64,000 nucleotides of DNA from Puffinus mauretanicus (Eukaryota; Chordata; Aves; Procellariiformes; Procellariidae): the NCBI GenBank assembly GCA_023333565.1, contig JAJKFH010000553.1, positions 496,001-560,000 on the forward strand, in the 5' to 3' direction. Shown piece after piece: positions 43,425-53,915 of the stretch. The notes below the pieces were generated by a model, which had not been told where the DNA came from, did not search any database, and worked only from the letters and a program-made list of their open reading frames with translations. Within the stretch, counting starts at the first letter, position 1. Every line of letters begins with the position of its first letter. Position numbers and translations under genes: made by a program.

Positions 43425-44240
43425 ATGGAGTTTGTTAGGTTGCAGAAATGCAGAGCAAAACTTGTACTATATTTTATGTATTAAAATATAAACTATGATG
43501 AGTGCTATGATGAATGTTTCATAAATATGTAAGTATTTCTAGCAGTTCAGGAAGCTTTAAAAAACTTACGCAGCAACTTATTTTTTAAATAATTAGATAC
43601 AATACATAGGGTAGTGGTAGTTAGTAAAAAACTATTAAATATCCATTTTAAATCCTATGACTCCAAGGGATTCTACACATCAAAACATCTTTTTTACTTG
43701 TTGACCCATTGCTTAGGCTGTCCCTGTCCCTAGAAAATATTGGAAGCATTTGAAAAAGAAAGTAGAATGAATTTTGCATTGCTTGGCTTTAAGGCTATAG
43801 AAGTTCAACACAACTGAATTCAGAAGCAGCCATGGTATTTCTAATGTCACTGCTAAGGATGTTTTTTTCTTTTATTGTCACAACCAATCTTTCGCTCTAG
43901 AACATAGTATAGAAACATTTCTATGAAACATAGAATTTTGCAATGTAAGTGGAAAAGGACCTCAGATTATTTAATCTTAGCCATTTTCTGTTTTTTTCTT
44001 TCTACTTTAGAAAATATTTTAATGCTAAAATCTCAGTAGAATGTACTTGCAATCTTATTTCCATTTTGTCTCAGAATATAAATAGATAAAAAAGATCAGC
44101 TTAGAAATAGGAAATGTATAAAGAGGTATAAAGTCTTAATTTGAAAATATACTTTAATGCTTCTACAGCTTTTCAAATTAAACCAAGGCCATTTTGATAT
44201 AAACATAAAAGCACATTATCAAAACTTTGCCAGTAATGTC

Positions 44241-44462
44241 AATAAATAACTAGATAATGTTAACATAATCTATAATTATACTGCTCTCTCATTTTGTTAT
44301 TTAGATACATCAGTATTGTTTGCTGTATATCCAGTTTATTTAAGGATGCTTATGGAGTTTTTTGAGCACTTTTTCTTTCTTGTCATTTGACTCTGTTAAA
44401 AAAGATGAAACATAAAATATACAAAGCATCATTTGTACAAATTGTGAGGCTAATGTAATAAA
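44241..44462 (+). terminator. Candidate TEX12 polyadenylation signals
   Basis: AATAAA at 44241-44246 and again at 44457-44462; ATTAAA variants occur nearer the stop (about 43478). Which is used is not decidable from sequence. Confidence 0.4.
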
Positions 44463-44661
44463 GAAAAGTGCTAGATAGTCCTGTTGGTAGCATAAGATGC
44501 ATTTATATCTTTACCCTGGTACTGTGCATTAATTTTCTCTTTAAATCCTTTCAGACTTAATCAATCCTCCTTTCCCCCTTTTATGAGATAAAAGTAACAA
44601 GCAAATGAGCTACCTGTCAAACTGATACTATTTAAAACAAATAACAAGAGAAACTGGACAT

Positions 44662-44834
44662 CTAGGGTGACATTTTTCAAGGTATTTAGATACCTAAAGA
44701 TGCAGATATGTACTTAGTAGGATTTTCAAAGTGCCTAAGCATGTAAGCGCCTTACATGCTTAGGAATTTTTGAAAATCCCATAAGGTGCCTATCTGCATC
44801 TTTAGCATCTAAAGACTTCCAAAAATCTCACTAG
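44662..44834. repeat. Near-perfect palindromic MITE-like element
   Basis: The two halves are inverted copies of each other around 44749. CTAG occurs at both ends, followed by G-rich/ATTTTT termini, then GATGCAGATA, GGATTTTCAAA and GCCTAAGCATGTAAG paired with their complements. The centre is GTAAG-CGC-CTTAC. This is the layout of a foldback or non-autonomous DNA transposon of an old amniote family. A partly similar sequence (TTTTCAGAAGTCCCTGAGG...) lies in BCO2 intron 2 near 58,355. Confidence 0.75.
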
Positions 44835-46984
44835 TCTGCATCATATTTTACCAGTCTCTTACTTTTTCCTAGCAATCGCATCTTGTTTTGTAATCAGTCT
44901 TGGTAATGCTGTTTAAACAGAAGAAAGTGGGAGAAAAAGAAGATTTTGGAAGTTAAATTTTCTAGAATATTGTGCTAAGTGTTTCTAAAATCTACGATCA
45001 TCTATAATGATGACAAAAAGCAGAGTTTTAAATTGTCATCTATGAAGTGTCTGAATTTAGAAATTTACCTATAGTTATTTATGTAAGCCTTTAAAGAAAA
45101 ATTACACAACTTTCATTACTGTTAAATATCTGCCTGTTATCAAAGTCAGAAGCTTGCTGCGTTTTATCTGTTTGCGCTTAGGAAAATTATGCAACCTTTT
45201 TAGATCACCTGGATTTAGATCATCCTGATTTAGTTTATGTGGCTAATATATCCATGTTGCAAACCTTTGGCTCTAGTATTAAGTATTTTTAAGAAGCAGA
45301 ACTTAGAAGACTATTGGATAATCTAAGTTTCTTCCCTTAGGGGATCAAGAGGCACAGACCCATAGTGTTCCTGTTGCAGCAGTTTGCTCCATTTAAAAAG
45401 TTCATAAAATCCAATAAAAATTAGTAAAACTATACTTCTTAGAAGAATGAGGAACTGCTTAGTCTGGCATTCAAGTGCAGTTAAATTCAAGACATACCTC
45501 TCTAAATGATGACTCTTGTTTTTCTACAGTGATTTCTTATGCAGTTGGTTGTCATTACATGTTATAATTTAGAGTGGGATCTCTGTATTTTAGAATGTGA
45601 AGAGACATTGAAAGTAAAGTCAGTAAGTATGGCCGTAGTAACCTAGCTGAGATCATGAACAGTGTGGTTATGCTTATTAAAGGGAAGTAATTCAAAGCTT
45701 TGTCAGATTTTGAAATAGGCGTTTTAAAAAATCGTTTTTAAATTGCTAAGAGCCACAAAGCTTCTGGTTTTGCTGCACAAATCTATGTGAGGATATCTAT
45801 AAAAATAAACACTGACCAAGTAAAACGAATAAAATATGTAGTTTTATAAAGTTCCAGCTTGAAATGATAAGTTCAGAAAGTTGAAAATATCCATTGAAAA
45901 TAAACCAGTCTCTTCTCTTTTGAAGTTAAAAAATCCTTCAGCAATGGAAATACCCACTTACTGGTTGCTTTCATACATAAATTTCTTCCTGTTTAACAGG
46001 GAGACCTCCATAATTGCTTTACTGTCTAAAAATATAGAGCGTTCTTCTGTTGGCTGCCCTTCAGTGTTCCACTCAATATCTATATATATGGGAATACTCA
46101 TTACACACTGTTTTTCTTCTAAACCATTAGAAAATAAAATTTTACTGTTTTCCTATTTGTCTACTATTTGTCTATCCTTCTAATGATGTTTCCACACTGA
46201 TTGCCTCTCTCATGTACTTCGGTATTTATTGGGAAAAACAAACCAAATTTTTTACTCTCTTCTTCAGATGTGAAACTAAAAGCTCATTCATTCCGTCTCT
46301 GAGGAATGAGCTACACGTGAAATCCAACTGGCACCCATCCCATCACTATCCGCTTTCCAGTTTTACTGAAGGAGGTTTGAACGGAAAATTAATTGGCTTT
46401 AAAGCTGCCAAATCTGATCAGCAAAGCTCAGCTGGTAACTACATTTTCTTTAAGCTTCTCCTCCTGTTGTTTAAGCTGCAGTGCCTTAGTAAATTAACAA
46501 GAACGTCTAAGATGACAGATCAGTAACAGAATATAAATGGATTTTTTTAAAAAATGTGGAAACATCTTAGACAAAGTTCCAACCCTCTTGAAGTCAAGGG
46601 GATTTTTGACAGTAAGTCTCTTGCATTTCTGAGCTTGCTGTGAGTACCTCCACAGTCTGGAAAGTGTAAGCGATGAAAAACTAATACTCAGTTCCTCTCA
46701 TTGCTCTTCTATTATCTAAAAGCTGAAAATGAAAAATAACAGATAATGCAGAGACAGCTTAGGTATTCAGTGAAGAGAATTCTTCCTGAGAAAAGGCTAA
46801 TTGTGACTGTTTACTTAAAATGAAACTGCCTTTTAGCTTAGATGTAAGAATGTAGATGATAATAGAAAAAGACCAAATTGAGTAGGTAATAGATGTGTTC
46901 AAGGCTTATGACGTTCTGTCTAGGACCATCAGAATTCAATTTTGCTAATCATAGAATCTTTATGTTTTGTCTTTGAATTGTCTT
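44835..46984. other. TEX12-BCO2 spacer, part 1
   Basis: A/T-rich with no recognised gene. One exon-like block at 46,268-46,434 (acceptor CTCTTCTTCAG, donor CTG|GTAACT) has an open frame without family resemblance. Confidence 0.35.
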
Positions 46985-48120
46985 TGTAAACCTGATGATG
47001 AAGGCAGCATTGGAAAAGAGCAGAGTGGGTGTTCTACATCATCAAGGTGAATAGCCAGAAAAAAGGACGGCGAAGAATCATAGATCAATCAGCCTATCTG
47101 ACATCCTGTAGAGAGTCTGAAGTAAATTTCTTAACAATGACTTTATAAGCACCTGGGGAACAATAAATCAAAAAAAAAAAAGAAATTCCTTTATCAGAGT
47201 AGCTGCCTTCATACGGAAAAATGATAGATGGGGTATAGCTTGATGTAAGATAATTAACACTGTCCTGTATGATATTATATAAAAATGAGAGCAATCAGGA
47301 AGTAGGTGCTACATGAATGAGTTAAAAAGTCAATGAAAGGAATACTCATTTTTTCTGGAAGGTCAGCCTAGATGGCATCCTATAGTGATCTGCTTCAAGC
47401 CTCACTTATTCCATATTATTCTGAATGACTTAGAAGATGGGCATTAGAGAATACAGTTCATTTTTCAAATGGCAGCAAGCTAGGAGGGGTCGCAAATGCT
47501 ATCAATTACTTACATTGAAAATTCACTATAATCTTGATAAGATGAAGGGCTGATCTGAAATCAAGATAAAATTCAAAGAAGACAAGGGAAAAGCACTATG
47601 CTTAGCAAGGGGAATCTGTTACTCACAAACCAGAACAATAGCTAGCATTGGTATGTTTTTACTGGGTGGTGAAAAAAACCAGACCTGAGATGTGCTAGCT
47701 ATAGGATAGCAGAGAAGACATGAAAACATAGTTGTTCTCCTTTACTCTGTGCTACTTTGGTCTTAGCTGGAGAATGGGTCTGCTTATTAAAAACAAAGTG
47801 AGCAGAGTGGGAAACAGGAGTAATAAAGGGCGAAGAAAACATGATCTGTGAGGAAAGGCTGAAGCTCTTGAGTTTGTTTAATTTAGAGAAATCAAGGGAA
47901 GGCATGATAACAGGTAAGTTATAGAAAAGACAGTAGTCAGGTGTTCACTGTGTCTTGTAGAAAGGACAAGAAGAAATCAGCTTAATTTGCAGCAGAAGAC
48001 TTAGGATGTCCCATCTTAAGCACAGTGGAATGGGCTACCTAGAGTACTGTGTATGCTGCCTTGCTCTCTTTCAAGGGATAGGGCAGCTTTTAAGAGCTGC
48101 TTAATAACATGAAACAAACA
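46985..48120 (+). mobile_element. Ancient, degraded CR1-type LINE
   Basis: Diverged but ordered CR1 similarity on the plus strand. It includes TTATTCTGAATGACTTAGAAGATGG-like and AAGCTAGGAGGGGTCGCAAATGC (equivalent of the DDTKLGGVAN region, near 47470). Further on, the CR1 3' region appears: TTAATTTGCAGCAGAAGACTTAGG near 47980 and TGGGCTACCTAGAG near 48030. No open frame survives; much older than the copies at 28 and 52 kb. Confidence 0.7.
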
Positions 48121-48692
48121 TAACCGTCACAGTGCATTTGCAAAGTGCTAGCAGCTTCCTCTTGGCATCCTGAAGGAAAGGGTCCGTCTAAGGTCCATCG
48201 TAGTTTGAAACAGCAGAGCATGGCCTGTCACTGGTCCTTCCCTGTCTGATTTGATGTTCTAATCTGGTGTGGCAACCAATATCCCTAAAGCCTTGAGATT
48301 CTTTGAGGTGCAAAATGGTTACTCAGGTTTTGAAACAAAACAAAGAAAAAGTATTTTTGACAGGTGAAAAAGACAAGACAAGGTGACAAGAATTTTTAAA
48401 AGAATTGCCTTGAAGCCTGGGTACCTCAGTACATGGATACATCTCCTTTTCTCTCCTTTCTTCCAGTTTCTCCAGCTACAACTGGCAAATAGTGATAAAG
48501 CACTTTTTCCACCAGTGATAATGTATGCTTTAACTGCCTTGGCACTTCAGCAACTCACCTGGCCCAGCTGCCGAGAGGGTCTAAGGGCTGCTGAGCTGCT
48601 TGGGCTGGAGGCAGGCCCCCCCCACGCCCTGCGACTGCCTGGCCTGGCTGTAGCAGTGGAGTGCAATGCGGTGCGGTGCAGTGCAGGCAGGC

Positions 48693-48735
48693 GGGCAGGA
48701 TGAACGGCAGGCAGGCTGGCTCGTTCATCCTGCCC
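48693..48735. repeat. Perfect 14-bp inverted repeat with 15-nt loop
   Basis: GGGCAGGATGAACG at 48693-48706 and its exact complement CGTTCATCCTGCCC at 48722-48735, inside a short GC-rich patch (48,560-48,760) that also has GGTGCGGTGCAGTGC and GCAGGCAGGCGG minirepeats. Confidence 0.7.
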
Positions 48736-48739
48736 TGCT

Positions 48740-51467
48740 AGGGCAGACATTCCTGGCTTTTATTCTGAAATGATGATGTCAGGCAGCTCTCTCCAACGAT
48801 CCATCAGTGCTGGCTGCACACTATCATCCTGGCACGGGTACTTTTGCCTGACCATCTCCGATCTGATGCCTTCTTCCGAGCGGAATATGTTTTCCAAAAA
48901 CCTTTTGTCTGCCATCAGCTTCCTGCTTGCTAATTTGCGGCATTTCTTCTGCTCTTTGATGCAATTCATTCCAGGTAAAATGCTTCTATCCCATCATCTT
49001 GGAAAGCGGCTTTCTGTTGCTGTTAAGAGCTGCTGCTGACACAGGTCGGTAGAGCAATTTTATTTCTATTGATCAGAAATTAGGAACTAAGCAATTTCAA
49101 GTGTTTGTTAGAAGCCAGAAATTCTCTGTTCTTTATTGAAAAGATCAACAGGAGAGGCAAGTACATTGCACAGATTCCCTCGGATTACTAGCAGATACTG
49201 ATGGTTTAGAGCTAGAAAACCCGTAGGCAGCAGATTCTCTCTGCAAGGGAGCCTGCTGTGAGTCGTGTGAGCGGGCTGTGAAAGGGAGAGGATTGTTTAG
49301 AGCAGTGACATTACTGAAGCTTTGATCTGAACATACAAGCGGGAGACTACCCCAAGGGATTTTGTATCACCACCGAACTCGGCAATTTGTGCCATCATTG
49401 CACAACTTGAGCTATCTTTTTTTTTTTGTCTAAGAGAGTGAGATCTGTTATCACAAAATAGGAACCAATAAAGATCATGACTTAATTCACCAGAATCTCT
49501 GCTTTTTGATGGTGGTGGTGGTGGTGGTGTTTTCCTCCCCTTTACAATCAAAGGATTGCTTCTGGGGTATCCAAAGATCTGAAAGGTTCTCAAACCTGCC
49601 TTATTGTGCCACCAGAACACATCCATGGGTACAATTTTAGGAACAGTCCAGAAGGTTTCTTTTTCACTGCACATGTTACTAAGTTGGTGTAAGGCATGTG
49701 TCATCAACTACATCTGTGAGATGGAAGACACAAAATTCCGAGGCACAGTAATTAATGCAAACTAAATGACCAAATATTAAGCCTAGCATTAGGAATGTCA
49801 TATAAAACAACCTATGATATTAGCATTTCAGAGTGTGGTAAAGTACTTACCTGCTGGGAAAAAATCCTATATGCATAAATTTATGATGTTCTTTTGATCT
49901 GCCAGCAGATTGCAACAACTCTTAATCTTGTTTAAACTAGGGCTCTCTGCTAGATTTAAATTCTCTTGCACTCTACCTCTATCATTATGCTTTGAAGCTG
50001 AACTGCATAGGAACATAAAGAGCTGTGTTTGTTGTCTTGATTACCTGAGTGACATGGAAAGCCTGCAAATTTCCTTGCTTCATTTTTGGTATGTTTGAAA
50101 ATTACAAATTTTCCCTGACTTTCAAGGTCGTCTTGAAAAAGCTTGCTGATATAGAATTGGCTCAATTTAGCTAAAAGGTGAGAATGTTGAATCATGAAAA
50201 AGAAACCCCTCTATTATTTGTTCAGGCATTTGACTGAAACAGTGATAATAAAAGAAAACAGCATGAATAAAATTTATTCCATCTGATATGTTTCCTGTGA
50301 CACCGGCAAAATTTTCCTAGCTCACCAGTTGTTCATAGAGCCTTTCTAGGATAAGTGTTCCAAGGACTTGGTGTGTAAACCAATATGTAACAAAGAAATT
50401 ACACTTTCTTTATGTCAGCAAAAAAATACCCCCAAAGTGTAGAATCTATTTCTACAGGTGTCTTTGGGAAATCAACAGATATTTCATATGCAAGAGTATG
50501 CACAGTTCACAGTTGCTTTTCTCTCTTACTTCCCTTTGACAAGCCTTTCTCCACTTTTTTCCTCCATTTCTTTTTCCCTGTGTTTTCTGTCACTTCTTCT
50601 ATGTTCTTCTTTGCCTGTTAGCAAGGGAGTGGGTGGCTGAGCCCCTGACAATGGGAAATCAACAAGCTAAATGGAACAAGGAGTCAAGTACGGGGACTTC
50701 CCAGCAGACACAAAGCAAGTGCAACAACTTCAGTTCAGGAGTCAGTGTGAGACACTCAGGTGAGCTGAGGGGTTCAACCCTGTGAAGGCAGAGGGTGAAG
50801 GCTAGAGTCTGGATGGCAGAAATCGATAGCTACAGCAACTTCAATTCGGGGTGGGGGGATGGGGAAAGCTGGTTTGCTTGCCCTGTGTTCAATCTGTGAT
50901 TTACAGGGACCATAATGCGGCCCATATCTTGTGCCAGAGGATTTCCAAATTAGCTGTGTGGTTATTCTGAATTTGCATGTATCCTCAGGGAAAATGGAAT
51001 TCTTGCTTCACTCTCCCTGCTTGAAGAGTACCAAATGTGAGCATTCTATTTACTAAAGTCTGCCTTTAAGTCTGGTCCTGGATGTCCTTCTGAGTCAAGC
51101 AATTAGACTGTGCAGTTGCATGTGGAGACAAATGGTGGTGGTCCCTGTGCCTTGGATTTGAATATGTAGGTTAAAATCGAAGTGGATTTGCTATATCCAA
51201 TGTGATTTCAATTTCACGGCTAGCAAATGACTTCTGTGTTTCCTCCATCCACTGTTAAGATTTTCTGTCCCACCCATTGCTGTTTACGTACAATTTAACG
51301 TCTGACTCATTGCTACACTACCCAAAGTAGGTGGGATAGCTTCTTTGGTACAGAAACTTTATGAAGATCCTTGTCCTTGGTTCCACTGTTTCTGGATATA
51401 AATAATCAATGCTAGGATGTCAGTTTGTGACAGGCAGAGAAATCATGGCACACTGCTCTTTGAATGG
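48740..51467. other. TEX12-BCO2 spacer, part 2, with a (TGG)n run
   Basis: No recognised gene. It holds a (TGG)n microsatellite at 49510-49529, which gives polyproline in a 136-codon minus-strand frame (49,707-49,297). A charged 69-codon minus-strand frame lies at 48,969-48,760 (WRELPDIIISE at its end). Neither matches a family I know. Confidence 0.35.
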
Positions 51468-53187
51468 AAACCAAACCAAACCAAAACTGTAATGTTGGGG
51501 GCTTTAAAAAAGCAGAGAGACACAAAATTTCTGTGATAGTCCTGACTGTCTCAGCATTTCATGTTACGCTGCCCCTGCCATTTCACCTATATAGCTGCTA
51601 CAGGAGCACCTAGAGGCAGTAAGAAACCAATTATTTAGAATCCGGTACAGCCACCACTGAGTGCACTATCGCTAGGGAAGAATTCACTGGAGGGGCTTAA
51701 ACTCAAGAATGTATTTAACACATCTGGATACCCAATAGGACTGAGTCCCAGTTTTATATGCCTGATGAATGTTCAAAAATGGGATGAGACCAAATGGTTA
51801 CAGCCAGCACAATAATTAAGGACAAAAGTTAAACGGCAATTACAAGGAACTGATTCAATTTCAACAGGACTGAGGAACACAGGCAATTCATAAAGCTGTG
51901 GCCATTACCTTTTAATTTGTGCCTCAAAAACATGATGAACTGGTCTCAGAGTTGCTAGTCCCTAACGTTGTAGGTCTGGATTACTACATTCCCTGTGCTC
52001 TTACATAACTCATTTCTCACACAGGGTATCTTAAATACCACATACAGCTGACCTTTGACATGGTCCCCCTCCACATCCTTCTCTCCAAACTGGAGAGTAT
52101 GGATTTGATGGGTGGACTCTACAGCGGATGAGGAATTGGTTGGATGGTCGCATCCAGAGGGTAGTGGTCAACGGCTCAATGTCCAGATGGACATTGGTGA
52201 CGAGTGGTGTCCCGCAGGGGTCCGTATTGGGACAGGTACTGTTTAATATCTTCATCAATGACATAGGCAGTAGGATCGAGTGCGCCCTCAGCAAGTTTGT
52301 AGACGACACCAAGCTGAGTGGTGAGGTCAACACGCCTGAGGGACGGGATGCCATCCAGAGGGACCTGGACAAGCTCGAGAAGTGGGCCCGTGTGAACCTC
52401 ATGAGGTTCAACAAGGCCAAGTGCAGGGTCCTGCACCTGGGTCAGGGCAATCCCTGGTATCAATACAGGCTGGGGGATGAAGGGAGTGAGAGCAGCCCTG
52501 CCGAGAAGGATTTGGGAGTACTGGTGGATGAAAAGCTGGACATGAGCCGACAATGTGCGCTCGCAGCTCAGAAGGCCAACCGTGTCCTGGGCTGCATCAA
52601 AAGAGGCGTGTCCAGTAGGCGAGGGAGGTGATTCTGCCCCTCTGCTCTGCTCTGCTGAGACCCCACCTGCAGTACTGCGTCCAGCTCTGGAGCCCTCAGC
52701 ACAAGAAAGGCATGGACCTGTTGGAGTGGGTCCAGAGGAGGGCCACAAAAATGATCAGGGGGATGGAACGCCTCTCCCTGAAGAAAGGCTGCGAGAGTTG
52801 GGCTTATTCAGCCTGGAGAAGAGGCGGCTTCGGGGAGACCTTATTGCAGCCTTTCAGTACTTAAAGGGGGCCTATGAGAAAGATGGGGACAAACTTTTCA
52901 GCAGGGCCTGTTGAGACAGGACAAGGGGGAATGGTTTTAAACTAAAAGAGGGTAGATTTAGACTAGATATAAGGAAGAAATTTTTTACAAGGATGGTGGT
53001 GAAACACTGGCACAGGTTGCTCAGAGAGGTGGTAGATGCCCCATCCCTGTAAACATTCAAGGTCAGATTGGATGGAGTTCTGAGCAACCTGATCTAGTTG
53101 AAGATGTCCCTGCCCATGGCAGGGGGGTTGGACTAGATGACTTTGAAAGGTCCCTTCCAACCCAAACTATTGTGTGATTCTATGATT
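51468..53187 (+). repeat. Inverted duplicated unit, copy B (partner 27,999-29,720)
   Basis: Reverse complement of copy A over about 1.72 kb: 51,468 to about 52,040 is the shared non-CR1 part and 52,045-53,187 the CR1 part. Encoded shadow peptides of 129, 71 and 65 residues are identical between copies, showing long stretches without change. Confidence 0.92.
52045..53187 (+). mobile_element. 5'-truncated CR1 LINE (copy B), RT frame broken
   Basis: Same truncated CR1 as copy A in opposite orientation, with the CR1 3' terminus at about 53,187 (GATTCTATGATTCTAT). The RT frame opens at 52128 ([17 protein letters not shown]). It shifts after a cluster of changes with a 1-nt deletion at about 52,598-52,622, and a second small deletion lies near 52,777. 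Non-functional. Confidence 0.93.
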
Positions 53188-53514
53188 CTATAAACCTGCT
53201 TTTTTTTTTTTCCCCCTTGCACCCCTCCCCTCCTCCTGGCTTTTCAAAATTGTCCTAGATTGACTTGTCATGTTTCTGAAAACTGCTGTTTTGACTCATC
53301 TGGGTATCATGATTTGATTACATTTTGCATTCATTACTATCAGGATCTTCAGCTCATTTGAATGGTTCCCAGAAGGAAAGATAGTACATTACCTTGCTAT
53401 GCTTGTTTCTTTCTCTCTGGTTGGATAGGACAGGGTATTAACTTACACATTCTTGTTGATTATAGCCTGTTCTCAGACACTATCTAGACTATGTCTTGAA
53501 ATGAATTCTAACTA

Positions 53515-53915
53515 GGTCAGATTTCAGGGAGGATTACTAAGATGATCATGTGAATGGCAAGGTTATCACAGGAGAAGGAAAACGAAAAGAACTTGGCTTG
53601 CTTAGCTTAGGAAGTGATATGATTGCTCACTCTAAATACAACGCATGATAAACACAAGAGAGGGAGAACTACCAAAGCCACATAACAGTGCTGACAGAAG
53701 AACAAGGGGGACAAACGGTCCTATGAACAAAGTCCTTATGTAAATTCAAATGATTTTTCTAATCATCTGGGCAATGAGCAGTCTTCCAAAGAGGGGATAA
53801 GTGCCAGGAAACACAGTAACTTTTATGATAGAGTTAATATATATGACTTTCTGGGACAGCAGTTGGGAGGAGATGACCCATGAGGTCTTTTCCAGTCCTG
53901 TTCAGGTTCTTTTGT
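53515..53915 (+). mobile_element. Ancient CR1-type 3' fragment
   Basis: Diverged CR1 3' region on plus strand: AAGATGATCA..., CTTGGCTTGCTTAGCTTAGG (the [14 protein letters not shown] equivalent), AGAACAAGGGGGACAAACGG, and GACCCATGAGGTCTTTTCCAGTCCTG near the end. No frame survives. Confidence 0.65.

Noticed and set aside
50640..51467. Possible retroviral or other insertion beside duplicated unit B
   Set aside because: No LTR ends, target-site duplication or recognisable viral protein could be seen.
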